64,000 nt of DNA from positions 1,302,001 to 1,366,000 of the forward strand of contig NZ_CP084580.1 of NCBI RefSeq assembly GCF_021869765.1. Direction: 5' to 3'. Below are positions 8,649 through 18,084 of this stretch, piece by piece. The notes under the pieces are model-generated. The model saw only the letters and a program-made list of their open reading frames with translations, was not told the origin of the DNA and did not search any database. The translations under genes and the position numbers were made by a program. How positions within the stretch are numbered: position 1 is the stretch's first letter; each line of letters starts with the position of its first letter. Origin of the DNA: Chryseobacterium sp. MEBOG06. Lineage in GTDB: Bacteria > Bacteroidota > Bacteroidia > Flavobacteriales > Weeksellaceae.

Positions 8649-10448
8649 ATGGGAAAAACATTGGTGTATAATACAGGTAATGCTGTTCCTCCTATAGATG
8701 AACTGAATCTGGAAATAGGCGTTTTTTTCGATGGTACCTTAAATAATCTCACAAACACAGCGTTGAGAGAAAAATACAGGGATGGCAAAAATAAAATAAA
8801 AAGTACGGATACCAAAGATCAGATACTGGCAAAAGAAGAAGCGATAAAAAAAACAAGAGAAAAGCAGGAAGAAGAGTTTGATGATTTGAAAAGCAGTGAC
8901 ATCTCTGAAAAAGATTCAGAATATGACCGTTATCTCAAAGGAAGCCATAGAGGGTGGTTAGATAGTCAGGGGGTTGATAATAGTTTCAGTAATGATTATA
9001 CCAACGTAGCAAGGATGTATCAATGTTGTGAACAGATCAATTACGGAGTTTATATAGAGGGGATTGGTACATTAAATAACAGCAGGGATGTTGATGATGG
9101 TTTTCAGTATGGTTCCGGTGAATCAGGAGTACGTGGGAAAGTGAGAAAAGGTTGCGAAAAAATAGCAGATAGAATTAAGGTACTTATAAAGCAGGCTGGT
9201 TCAAAAAAGAAATTAACAAAAATCACCATAGATGCTTTTGGGTTCAGCCGTGGTGCGGCGGCTGCCAGAAATTTTGTGTATGAAATCAATGGCAACAAGA
9301 GAGCCCAAGATGTTGAAATAAAAAAAACAAGGAAAATTGTAGGGTATAAAGAAGTAGGATCCTACGCTCATGAAGGCCCGGTTATGGTTCCTGAATATGG
9401 AGATATCTGGATAGATAAAGACAAAATTGAAGTAGACCCCAAATATCTTATAAATGGTAAGCTGCCAAAATTCGGCTTTTTGGGATATTATCTTTTAAGT
9501 AAGAAAATCTTATCTCCGGAACAACTTGAAAACCTGATGCTGGATGTCCGTTTTATAGGAGTTTATGAAACTGTTTCATCTTATGAAGAATTCGGAGATA
9601 TGGGAACCCTGGAAAGAGTAGGATATAGAGGGATGGTGCATTCTGCATTAGGACCTAAGCACAATTTTGGTGATGATGTGGAACAACTGCAGTTAAAAAA
9701 TCCTGGTTCTTATTTTAAAGCGGTTCATTTTACTGCAACAGATGAACATCGTGAAAACTTTTCGCTGACCAGATTTCCGGGAAGTATTGAAAAAGAATTT
9801 CCGGGGGTTCACTGTGACATCGGAGGAGCTTATGAAAATGGAATGGAAATAGTAGATGAAATTGAAACTTCCAACCACAAGCCACTGTGGGCTTTAAAAA
9901 AACGAATGCAGGATTTAATTGATCAACATTGGTTTAATGATGATCAGATTGAAATCAACAATACAGTTCTCAATATTTTAACGTTCGGAAATGTATATCG
10001 TAAAATTACCGGAACCCGATTTTTGCGAAAAGAGTACAGCTATATTCCACTGCATTTTATGGAAGAACAAGGGCTGAGGCTTTATGATCATAAGATTATA
10101 ACAAAAACAGAAGCTACCTATTCTATAGAGCATGATGAGCACCTGCCGGCTGCTAAAAGAAGGTTACACGAATATGTTTTTGACAGTAAAGACTCATGGG
10201 CATTCAGAAGTGATGAAGATTTAGAAAAGGAATATGATAAAATGAGGGCGGAAGCTCCCGTTGAATATCCTAGTGTGACAGCTGATAAAGATGGCAATCA
10301 GGTGATGAATATTCCCGCTGTCAATATATACGGCAATAGATGGCAAAGTTTATTAAGAACGATAAGAAATGAATATCTTCATTGGTCTGCCAATAGAGAC
10401 TGGATGGGAATGGACCCCAACGATGATTATCAGAGAAGAATATATTAA
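8649..10448 (+). CDS. DUF2235 alpha/beta-hydrolase, Tle1-like T6SS effector
   Basis: This 599-residue protein carries the DUF2235 phospholipase-type domain found in Tle1 effectors that attack membrane lipids of rival cells. IGVFFDGTLNN at 23-33 is the usual start of the domain. GFSRG at 198-202 supplies the nucleophile Ser200. A VHCDIGGAYENG segment near 390 and a His-rich HFTATDEHRENF near 360 supply later conserved positions. The usual GxxDTV acidic motif reads GVYETV, with Glu307 where Asp is expected. A charged, Lys/Glu-rich insertion covers residues 45-95. There is no signal peptide, in line with T6SS delivery. It lies between the lipoprotein gene and an unknown gene with gaps of 10 and 2 bases, so one operon. 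Confidence 0.85.
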   Translation: MGKTLVYNTGNAVPPIDELNLEIGVFFDGTLNNLTNTALREKYRDGKNKIKSTDTKDQILAKEEAIKKTREKQEEEFDDLKSSDISEKDSEYDRYLKGSHRGWLDSQGVDNSFSNDYTNVARMYQCCEQINYGVYIEGIGTLNNSRDVDDGFQYGSGESGVRGKVRKGCEKIADRIKVLIKQAGSKKKLTKITIDAFGFSRGAAAARNFVYEINGNKRAQDVEIKKTRKIVGYKEVGSYAHEGPVMVPEYGDIWIDKDKIEVDPKYLINGKLPKFGFLGYYLLSKKILSPEQLENLMLDVRFIGVYETVSSYEEFGDMGTLERVGYRGMVHSALGPKHNFGDDVEQLQLKNPGSYFKAVHFTATDEHRENFSLTRFPGSIEKEFPGVHCDIGGAYENGMEIVDEIETSNHKPLWALKKRMQDLIDQHWFNDDQIEINNTVLNILTFGNVYRKITGTRFLRKEYSYIPLHFMEEQGLRLYDHKIITKTEATYSIEHDEHLPAAKRRLHEYVFDSKDSWAFRSDEDLEKEYDKMRAEAPVEYPSVTADKDGNQVMNIPAVNIYGNRWQSLLRTIRNEYLHWSANRDWMGMDPNDDYQRRIY

Positions 10449-10450
10449 GA

Positions 10451-11155
10451 ATGGTACCGGAGATATTAAAGAACCTTCATCAGAAAACATATAGGCTGGA
10501 AACGATTGTTACAGAACAGAAAAATCTGTTTTATCTTACCGAAAAAAAATATGTAAGAATAGCTGAGATCTATTATTTAGGAAATGAAAAAGGACATTTT
10601 AAATATCATGTTTTAGTCGTTGATTTCAATTTTTCAAACGATGATAATGCAATGGGGAAATTTTTAAAACAAATCAGTTATTTGTTTGATGAGGTGGAAT
10701 TAACCGTTGATAAAGATGGAAATATTCTTGAAGTTAATAATCTTCAGTTCCTTCGGTTAAGATGGATGAAGATCGCTGCAAGACTTTCAGAAACCCATAA
10801 AGGAGAGGTCATAGATAACTATTTCAGTCAAATCAGTAATGTACTTGAAGATGAAAACAGGCTTATCGATTTTCTGGGAGGTTATAATATGTTTGGATTG
10901 CTTTTTAATGGCTTATTACAGTCATTTGATACTAAGAGAAAGAGAGAATCTCCTGATGGATTTACGGAAATAATGACTCCTGTAAAAGACGGAGAGACAA
11001 TGACTTTAATAATTTCTCCTGAAAATCCGGATCCAACAGAGATTGATCATTTCAGAGGATTATTTGTATTCAAAGGAGATCATTATGAGGAAGGATTTAT
11101 GGAAATCAAAAAAGATAATATGCATTTAAAACATTCATTATTATGGATAGGTTAG
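10451..11155 (+). CDS. Unknown protein between two T6SS effector genes
   Basis: I do not recognise this 234-residue cytoplasmic protein. It is mixed alpha/beta with no signal peptide or membrane segment. It starts two bases after the lipase-like gene and overlaps the next effector gene by 13 bases, so all three are co-translated. Such a position suits a loading adaptor or chaperone, but no adaptor family is recognisable. Its last codons (HLKHSLLW) were copied with the downstream cassette: a degenerate copy of its 3' end lies at about 13278-13300. Confidence 0.6.
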   Translation: MVPEILKNLHQKTYRLETIVTEQKNLFYLTEKKYVRIAEIYYLGNEKGHFKYHVLVVDFNFSNDDNAMGKFLKQISYLFDEVELTVDKDGNILEVNNLQFLRLRWMKIAARLSETHKGEVIDNYFSQISNVLEDENRLIDFLGGYNMFGLLFNGLLQSFDTKRKRESPDGFTEIMTPVKDGETMTLIISPENPDPTEIDHFRGLFVFKGDHYEEGFMEIKKDNMHLKHSLLWIG

Positions 11156-12510
11156 ATAAAGATACGAAAGCTCCCATTCCAGAAACTCAAAGTCAGGTTA
11201 CTGCGCAGGATAGTGATCAGATAAAGGCTGACAATAGTCAAAAAATGGAGAAGAAGCGTGCAGAAAATGAGGAAAAAGATAAAGTTGAAGATGGATTGCT
11301 ATTAGCAATACATGGGGCAAAAATAAAATTCAATGCTCATTTGGGTGAATTTAAAGTTTTAAATGATGTACCTACCACACAAGGAAAGCTTACCGGAACC
11401 ATTGTGGAAAAACAGATTCCCAACTTTACCTTTTATGATGGTTTTCAGATGATATCCCTCACAGAATGGCAGGATTTTGGGACCGCTAAAGTGCAGGATC
11501 ATTATGTGTTATTAAAAAAATCGACATTACCGGGAACAGGCAAAATGCCAGGGAATATACCACCTGAGAATGGAAAGATAGAGTTTGTAACTTCCGGACA
11601 GATCAACGTGCCGGAGAGTGTTGACGCAAAGGGTGCTCCTGTACCCAAGGAGAAAGATGATGAAAAATGTTACTGCGAAAAAGAGTTTACAGAGGAAGAT
11701 ATTAAATCGTTTTATAAATCTAAAAAATTATTTAGCGCTAAAAACTGTCCATTACCTGATGAGATGAAAACATACAAGGTTTTTACAGATGCTTTAAATA
11801 AAGCTATGAAAGATAATAATATCAATACATGTCTTAGAAAAGCTCACTTTCTTGCACAGATTGAAACAGAATCTGATAGGCTTAATACAACAATGGAATA
11901 TGCTTCTGGTTGGGATTATGATCATTCCACCCATCAAGAGGGATATGAAAGTTTTAAACCTTATGTTAATTATAAAAAAGATAAAAAATTAAATTCCGAA
12001 CTTCATAAGAAGTTTAATGCTCAGGAAATAAAACAAATTCAAAGAGCTTACAACAGATATAATGAATGTATAAAACATGGACATAATGTTAAAGGTTATG
12101 GACCAAAGTATAAAGGGAAAGGCCTGATACAATTGACATGGAAAGACACGTATGAAAAATACTTTAAGCATATTGGTAAAAAAGAACTGATTGACACACC
12201 AGAAGTTGTTGCAAATGATTTGACCTATACCTGTGATTCGGCTGCTTGGTTTTGGGATGATAGACAACTTGGAAATTATGCTGATAAAGACGATCTCATT
12301 TTTATTTCCGTTAGAATAAACGGAGGATTAAATGGTTTTGATCACAGAAAAAGTAATGTAAAATCGATTATTAAATTAATGAAGATCGAAGAGAAATGTA
12401 AAACCAATAAATTAAAACCTATAGCTATTTATACCTATGAAACAAGCGGAATTAAAAATCTTAAATGGGGTAAAAATAATAAGGCCAAAATCAAAAAATT
12501 TGATGATTAA
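11143..12510 (+). CDS. PAAR-like/GH19 hydrolase T6SS effector, copy A
   Basis: This 455-residue fusion is a predicted cargo-bearing spike tip. Residues 1-50 are charged and linker-like. Residues 50-160 resemble the DUF4280 PAAR-like domain (LLAIHGAKIKFNAHLGEF, then LTEWQDFG). A short Cys-rich link (CYCEK) leads to a C-terminal glycoside hydrolase 19-type lysozyme/chitinase fold from about 185: CLRKAHFLAQIETES (230-244, likely catalytic Glu) and KGKGLIQLTW (324-333). A GH19 domain behind a spike tip is expected to cut peptidoglycan of the target cell. Its start overlaps the gene before by 13 bases and its stop overlaps the next gene, a small secreted protein that is the obvious immunity candidate. 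Confidence 0.85.
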   Translation: MDRLDKDTKAPIPETQSQVTAQDSDQIKADNSQKMEKKRAENEEKDKVEDGLLLAIHGAKIKFNAHLGEFKVLNDVPTTQGKLTGTIVEKQIPNFTFYDGFQMISLTEWQDFGTAKVQDHYVLLKKSTLPGTGKMPGNIPPENGKIEFVTSGQINVPESVDAKGAPVPKEKDDEKCYCEKEFTEEDIKSFYKSKKLFSAKNCPLPDEMKTYKVFTDALNKAMKDNNINTCLRKAHFLAQIETESDRLNTTMEYASGWDYDHSTHQEGYESFKPYVNYKKDKKLNSELHKKFNAQEIKQIQRAYNRYNECIKHGHNVKGYGPKYKGKGLIQLTWKDTYEKYFKHIGKKELIDTPEVVANDLTYTCDSAAWFWDDRQLGNYADKDDLIFISVRINGGLNGFDHRKSNVKSIIKLMKIEEKCKTNKLKPIAIYTYETSGIKNLKWGKNNKAKIKKFDD

Positions 12511-12922
12511 GCTATTGTTATTACTTATATTTTCTTTAACCTCTAATTTTAGCTATTCTCAAAACATAATGGGGATATATAATTCTATTGAGCCTAAGTG
12601 CAGACTCAATCTAAAAATAGGCAACGATAATAGTTTTATTTTTAGTATGGGTAAAATAAAAAAGAATAAGGGAATTGTCACTATTTCTAAGGAAGATAAG
12701 ATAATGTATTTGGATTTCAGTGAAGGTATAAGCGCTATGTTTTCTAATGATACAATTTCTATCCAAAATTCTGGAAATTCCATGAATCCATATGTACATT
12801 TTAAGGAATGTAATGATATGTATATTCATCTGGTTAAGGAAGAAAAATTTGATAATTCTCGGAATAAGATATTGGATAATAAAAAATATTTAATAAAATG
12901 TTCAAAAAAAAATCTTGAATAA
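12503..12922 (+). CDS. Small secreted protein, candidate immunity to effector A
   Basis: This 139-residue protein starts at an ATG overlapping the stop region of effector A by 8 bases, so the two are translationally coupled. The longer in-frame extension upstream would only read through the effector end and lacks sense. A signal peptide (MIKLLLLLIFSLTSNFSYSQ) sends it to the periplasm, where a peptidoglycan hydrolase would act. The mature part shares the core NDTIxIQNSGNSxNPYxxFKEC and MYIHL with the protein encoded at 15732. The family is not one I can name. The role as an immunity protein is inferred from position, export and pairing. Confidence 0.7.
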   Translation: MIKLLLLLIFSLTSNFSYSQNIMGIYNSIEPKCRLNLKIGNDNSFIFSMGKIKKNKGIVTISKEDKIMYLDFSEGISAMFSNDTISIQNSGNSMNPYVHFKECNDMYIHLVKEEKFDNSRNKILDNKKYLIKCSKKNLE

Positions 12923-13277
12923 ATTTTAAACAGAATTTTATTTCCAAAAATAGATGAAGCAATAATATGATAATTGATAGATTATAGCACACTTATTCTG
13001 AAATAAAATATTGTTCATGTTTGAAATAGAGTAGTTTACATTTTCAAGAAAAAATATTCATTGTTTTGTAAAAGGAAAAGTCTTCAGTTTCCCGCATTAC
13101 ATTTTCAATAAGAATGATCCCTATTATTAAAAGAAGAAATAGAAGTACAGCTTTTACATTACCAGATTAATTTAAAACTGAGAATAAAACTTATTACTTT
13201 TAAGTTGATGATTGGTAGTTATTTACATTTAGTTGGCTGAATTTTAAAATTTTTTACCACGAAGAATAGCAATTATC
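12923..13277. other. Intergenic stretch before the duplicated cassette
   Basis: About 355 AT-rich bases without a recognisable gene or clear terminator. It separates immunity candidate A from the remnant that begins the second effector copy. Confidence 0.5.
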
Positions 13278-13397
13278 ATTTAAAACATTCATTACTATGA
13301 TCGGTTAGATAAAGATACAGGTTTATCCATTCCAGAAGTTAAAAGTCAGGCTGCTGCGCAGGATAGTGACCAGATAAAGGCCGCCAATAACCAAAAA
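13278..13397 (+). repeat. Degenerate copy of 11125-11244 (duplication edge)
   Basis: This stretch closely matches the end of the unknown gene at 10451 plus the first 34 codons of effector A. The ATG of copy A (ATGGATAGG) reads ATGATCGG here, a one-base loss, so translation from that ATG would stop at once. In the restored frame there is no other ATG, GTG or TTG until 13398. It marks the left edge of a tandem duplication. Confidence 0.75.
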
Positions 13398-14855
13398 ATG
13401 GAAGAGAAGCGTTCAGAAAATGAGGAAAAAGATAAAGTTGAAGATGTATTGCTATTAGCAATACATGGAGCAAAGATAAAATTCAATGCTCATTTGGGTG
13501 AATTTAAAGTTTTAAATGATGTACCCACAACACAGGGTAAACTTACCGGAACCATTGTAGAAAAACAGATTCCCAACTTTATCTTTTATGATGGTTTTCA
13601 GATGCTATCCCTCACAGAATGGCAGGATTTTGGGACCGCTAAAGTACAGGATCATTATGTGTTATTAAAAAAATCAACATTACCGGGAACAGGCAAAATG
13701 CCAGGGAATATACCCCCTGAGACCGGAAAGATAGAGTTTGTAACTTCCGGACAGATCAACGTACCGGAGAGTGTTGATTCAAAAGGGGCTCCTGTACCGG
13801 AGCAGAAAGATGATAAGTGTCCAAATTGTTCAGCAGAACTGACCTCTGAATTGATTAAAGAAACGATTGGTGTAAAAAATTTAAGTGCAAAACAACAGCG
13901 AATTATAAATTCAATATTACCTTATTTAAATAAATACAGAAAGGATTTTGGTTTAGACACATGTTTAAGAAAAGCTCACTTTATAGCACAAATAGCCCTT
14001 GAGTCTGCTGGGTTTACAACTTTTGAAGAAGGAGAAGAATATTCATCCAGTATAAGCTTAGGCGTTTTTAGTTCTTCTAGTATTCCGATTAATATTACTA
14101 TTGTTGAATCTCTGAAAGATAATTTAACTTCGATTTTCAGTATAGTGGATGCTAAAGGAAATGAAGTTTCAAAAACAAATGATGAACTTAAATCATTACT
14201 ATTAAGTGAAAATCCGCTTATTGTAGATGGAGAATTGTATGGTAAATATCAAGGGGTAAAGGACCCTAAAAGCCCTAAAAAAAGGATAGGGAAAGTAATT
14301 AAACAAGTTTTTAAGCCAGATAAGTCTTTAGATTACGGAATAATATTAAAACCTCATACTTATTTTGGCGTTCCATTAATGTCAAGAGCTTATGCTCCTT
14401 ATCAAGGTGATACCAGAGGACTTGGAAATGGGAATGAGTTGACTAGAGATGGGTGGAAATTTAAGGGTAGAGGGCTAAAACAAGTAACAGGACGGGCAAA
14501 TTATGAAAGTTTTTCAAAATATAGAAAGAAAAATAATTTTATTGATGATACTACTGGAGCAATAGATTTTACAGAAGAAAAACAGGGAGATTCTTTAAAA
14601 GGAAAATATTTAAAATTATCCGAAGACCCAATGTATGCTACTCAATCTGCAATATGGTTTTGGAATGAAGGTACAAAGTATAATAAAAAGTCGGCAAAAC
14701 AACATGCTGATAATGATGATGTGGATTCTGTTTCAAAAGCTATTAATAGATATGATACAAAGGCATTACCTAAAAGAGCAAAAAATTACGAAAGAGCTAA
14801 GATCGCTTTCGAAATTAAAGAACATTATGAATTTATAAAAAAAGAAAAAAAATGA
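13398..14855 (+). CDS. PAAR-like/GH19 hydrolase T6SS effector, copy B
   Basis: This 485-residue protein repeats the effector A layout. Residues 1-135 are nearly identical to residues 35-169 of copy A (PAAR-like, DUF4280 type). After the link (CPNCSAELTSE) the sequence differs: it is a longer GH19-type domain with CLRKAHFIAQIALESAGF and FKGRGLKQVTGRANY, and an extra segment of about 90 residues between them. It lacks the first 34 residues of copy A because of the base loss upstream; the ATG at 13398 is the first usable start. Near-identical fronts joined to different toxin ends indicate module exchange. The stop overlaps the next start by 4 bases (ATGA). Confidence 0.85.
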   Translation: MEEKRSENEEKDKVEDVLLLAIHGAKIKFNAHLGEFKVLNDVPTTQGKLTGTIVEKQIPNFIFYDGFQMLSLTEWQDFGTAKVQDHYVLLKKSTLPGTGKMPGNIPPETGKIEFVTSGQINVPESVDSKGAPVPEQKDDKCPNCSAELTSELIKETIGVKNLSAKQQRIINSILPYLNKYRKDFGLDTCLRKAHFIAQIALESAGFTTFEEGEEYSSSISLGVFSSSSIPINITIVESLKDNLTSIFSIVDAKGNEVSKTNDELKSLLLSENPLIVDGELYGKYQGVKDPKSPKKRIGKVIKQVFKPDKSLDYGIILKPHTYFGVPLMSRAYAPYQGDTRGLGNGNELTRDGWKFKGRGLKQVTGRANYESFSKYRKKNNFIDDTTGAIDFTEEKQGDSLKGKYLKLSEDPMYATQSAIWFWNEGTKYNKKSAKQHADNDDVDSVSKAINRYDTKALPKRAKNYERAKIAFEIKEHYEFIKKEKK

Positions 14856-15538
14856 CGAAATCAGTATTAAATATATTATTTGTTTTTTTGCTTAGCTATT
14901 TTGCTTATGCCCAAAATATCTCTATTATAAAAGATTCTATATGTACTTCCAATGAATGTCTTGAGCTGCAGGAAATGAAAATGAGCCCCATAAATATTAA
15001 TGTTTATAAAAAAATCCAAAAGAGTTATGATATTTTTGATGGTATTTTATTTGATGATCCCGAAAAAAGATTAAATGCAAAGAAAGATGCTTTAAAAAGG
15101 TTAATTTCAACAAATTCTTTACGAGATTCTCAATTTGGATTTGAAAAATATAAAATATTTTTTGATAAAAACGGTTTGCTGAATTTGTCCGTAAATATTC
15201 AGTCCTATGGTTCGCCTTGGGAAGATGCAAAATATTATCTCTTTGATAATAAAAATAATATAGAAGTTGGAGAAAAATTGTTTCTAAATAAGGAACAGCT
15301 TTTAAAACTGTGTCTTATAAAATTAAAGGTTGAAGAAGGGGGTTCTTTTTTTATAAATAATCTGACTCAATATAAAATAAAGACGAACAATGTGGGCAAG
15401 GTAGAAGGTATTAGTTTTATTTTTTATGATGAGAAAAATAGAACAAATAGTGGTTATCTAAAATATCCAATTTTTTTTACGTGGAAGGAAATTGAGAACT
15501 TTATTGTACCGCAGTATAGACGGAGATTATCTCAATAA
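14852..15538 (+). CDS. Secreted protein, candidate immunity to effector B
   Basis: This 228-residue protein begins with a signal peptide (MTKSVLNILFVFLLSYFAYAQ) and overlaps the effector B stop by four bases. The mature part is Lys- and Asn-rich and has no motif I recognise. It is unrelated in sequence to the immunity candidate of copy A, fitting the different toxin domain. Export to the periplasm and tight coupling suggest protection against effector B. Confidence 0.65.
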   Translation: MTKSVLNILFVFLLSYFAYAQNISIIKDSICTSNECLELQEMKMSPININVYKKIQKSYDIFDGILFDDPEKRLNAKKDALKRLISTNSLRDSQFGFEKYKIFFDKNGLLNLSVNIQSYGSPWEDAKYYLFDNKNNIEVGEKLFLNKEQLLKLCLIKLKVEEGGSFFINNLTQYKIKTNNVGKVEGISFIFYDEKNRTNSGYLKYPIFFTWKEIENFIVPQYRRRLSQ

Positions 15539-15731
15539 TGGATCAATGCAATATATTATAGGAAATAGGATGAATTTATATTTTAAGGTGAGTCAGAATG
15601 TATAATAAACAGGGTGTAATTGTTGATGTATAAAAAATTAGAGTAATGAAAGAGTTATAAACAAACTGTGGAAGAAACCGGAATAGAGAGAACAGTTGGG
15701 TTAATGATGGGAAAAGTAATATTTTAAATAA

Positions 15732-16088
15732 ATGAAAAAAGATATAATCACAAGTCTCATTATTTTATTGATTCCACATTTTTCATATTCCCAAAGTATT
15801 TCCGGGAATTATCTATCCTTTGATTCTAAATGCAAAATTCAATTGAAAATTAAGAATAATTTTTATTTTGCTTTTGAATTAGACAAACGAAAAAGAATTG
15901 AGGGAGTTGTCAAGTTACTTAGAGAAGGCAAAACGACTTATCTGGATTTTAATAATAATATCAATGCGATTTTTGACAATGATACTATTTATATTCAGAA
16001 TTCAGGGAATTCGATCAATCCATATACTAGTTTTAAAGAATGTAAAGAAATGTATATTCATCTGGCTAAGAAAAGAAATCCTAGATAA
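15732..16088 (+). CDS. Paralogue of immunity candidate A
   Basis: This 118-residue secreted protein (signal peptide MKKDIITSLIILLIPHFSYSQ) matches the product at 12503 along its whole mature length: a shared NDTIYIQNSGNSINPY core, FKEC and MYIHLAKK end. It has no effector of type A beside it, so it looks like an orphan immunity copy left after the toxin end of the second cassette was exchanged. The gene stands 193 bases after the previous one. Confidence 0.7.
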   Translation: MKKDIITSLIILLIPHFSYSQSISGNYLSFDSKCKIQLKIKNNFYFAFELDKRKRIEGVVKLLREGKTTYLDFNNNINAIFDNDTIYIQNSGNSINPYTSFKECKEMYIHLAKKRNPR

Positions 16089-16117
16089 GATGATCTATAT
16101 ACAATATACTATGGATA

Positions 16118-16975
16118 GTGATAAAATTAAAAAATAACATATCGAAATTAACACTGGCGTTCTGTTTATTTTGTGTGAATTTTATTTCAGCCCAGTCAAA
16201 TTATTATGATTTGGATCGTGATAATCTTCAGGATGCTGTTGTACTGAAAAAAGGTCTCTTAAATATTCATTTTGGGAATAAAACTTCGGATAATTTTGAA
16301 CTACCGGAAATAACGGCACTCATTAATACAAAAATTGGATATTCTAATCCTTATGAGATAACTGTGTATTATATTGGAGACAGGGGATTGTATAGCACAA
16401 TTACTATTTTTTATAAGAAAGGTTGGTATATAAGAAACGTTAATTTTTATAACCCTTGTCAGGAATGTCAAGACCAGAATTTTAAAATATTAACCAAAAG
16501 CATGAATATTCCTGTCAAAAACATTGATTCTGAAATGCTTGACATCGATTCAAAAGGATTTAAATCACTTACATTTTTTGATCAACAGGGTGTTATAAAA
16601 CCCTATAAAGATCTCAAAAAATTATATGCGGATGTGTCGAGCTATCCTTTATTGGCAAATAGTTTTAATGAATCAGTAATATCTGATTTCAAGAAAAAAT
16701 TTGCGTTATCTCTTTCTAATTTAGATGATTATAATAATGTAGCATACAGGCTTGCTGAAAATGGAAATCAAAAAGGAGCAATTGAACTCTTACAGCAAAT
16801 CATTAATAAATTTCCTACTAGAGCGGTTGCCTATTTAAATATCGCAGATAGTTATTGGAATATAGGGGAAAAGGAAAAAGCAAAAGTAAATTATAAGAAG
16901 TATCTTTCTTTGATGAAGTATCAAAAAAAAGATTTGAAAAAAATTCCTAAGTATGCAGAAAAAAGGGCGAAGTAA
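16118..16975 (+). CDS. Secreted protein with C-terminal TPR-like repeats
   Basis: This 285-residue protein uses a GTG start, since no in-frame ATG precedes the signal peptide (LTLAFCLFCVNFISAQ). Residues 28-40 (YDLDRDNLQDAVV) resemble an FG-GAP-like calcium loop. Residues about 205-272 form two or three TPR-like helix pairs (VAYRLAENGNQKGAIELLQ, then AYLNIADSYWNIGEKEKA). It overlaps the next gene by one base (TAATG). The role is unknown; the position behind the immunity genes suggests it may belong to the T6SS island, but nothing proves it. Confidence 0.6.
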   Translation: MIKLKNNISKLTLAFCLFCVNFISAQSNYYDLDRDNLQDAVVLKKGLLNIHFGNKTSDNFELPEITALINTKIGYSNPYEITVYYIGDRGLYSTITIFYKKGWYIRNVNFYNPCQECQDQNFKILTKSMNIPVKNIDSEMLDIDSKGFKSLTFFDQQGVIKPYKDLKKLYADVSSYPLLANSFNESVISDFKKKFALSLSNLDDYNNVAYRLAENGNQKGAIELLQQIINKFPTRAVAYLNIADSYWNIGEKEKAKVNYKKYLSLMKYQKKDLKKIPKYAEKRAK

Positions 16976-17920
16976 TGAAAAAGATAACATATATATTATT
17001 TCTTCTGCTGGCCTTTCATATAAACGCGTTTGCACAGGCACCAAAATCATATATTTTAACTCATATCATTAACAAAACTATTGATAAAGGAGAGTATGTA
17101 GAGGATCGGAGAATGGATAAAAAAGACAGAATAAGTATCAATAACTTGATTTATATATTCAATTCAAAAAAAAGATAGTGTCGCTTTTTATGAATTTAAC
17201 GACTCTCCAATATCGGAAAATAAAGTTCCTAATCTATGTACTTTAACAAAAAATCAAAGTAGCCTTTTATTAAATTATAAAAATGAAAGCTATAGCACAA
17301 AGCTTACTATCACATTCGGTGATAAGCAAAAAACAGTTTCGATTGGTGATAAAGACATTTTTTACTTAAATGATTCTTATTATAAATATCTCCGTAAAAG
17401 TATTGGAGATCATTTAAATATTACTGATCTGATTGATTTCCTGGAGGATTTTTTAGCAGATTATAATCTTGATGATTTAAAATATATTTCATCATATGAA
17501 AAATATAAACATAAAGATTTTAAAATATTAAAAGGCTATATGGAATCTCACAGAACCCAGGCAAGTGACTATCTGGATAAATGGAATGTAAAGTTTTCTT
17601 ATAATGAAGCAGGTATACCAAAATATATTTTAAAAGAATCTACAGAAGGAGATCAGCAAATAGAGAAGAAGCTGATATCTTCCAATAAAGGAGTGTTTAA
17701 ATATACAACGCATACCAATGCTGAAAGCAGACTTATTACTGATCGGGAAATTCTGATAGACAGTAACAAAAAAAGTTATGATGAAAAAGTAATATCAATT
17801 CAAGTGGGATTAGGAAAAGAAACCAGATATGAAATTAAACAGATTTCCAATACAATTATTCCTTCCAGAGAATTTATCTTAACAGCAGGCAATATTTCAA
17901 AAATGACATTATTAAAATAA
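16975..17920 (+). pseudogene. Secreted protein gene split by an A-tract frameshift
   Basis: The frame from 16975 starts with a signal peptide (MKKITYILFLLLAFHINAFAQ) and stops at 17178, just after a run of eight A residues (17166-17173). Removing one A joins it without a stop to the frame that continues to 17920, giving one protein of about 314 residues. The two pieces have the same codon character. The break may be a real mutation, slippage-based on/off switching, or a sequencing error in a homopolymer. I do not recognise the protein family. Confidence 0.7.
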
Positions 17921-18084
17921 AGCAGCACAAGAAATCATCAATAACAACCTTCATACTGTGCTTATCATTCGATAAGAATCTAAAAAAAGCAGTCTCCTCA
18001 AGTAAAGGTAGAGGATTGATGGTGACTATGAGATATCAAATGTCTTAACATGCGCTATTTGACAATCAACCAAAACATGATGGA

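Noticed and set aside
4517..17920. A full T6SS gene cluster
   Set aside because: Only Hcp, VgrG and effector-side genes are present; no sheath, baseplate or membrane-complex gene is visible.
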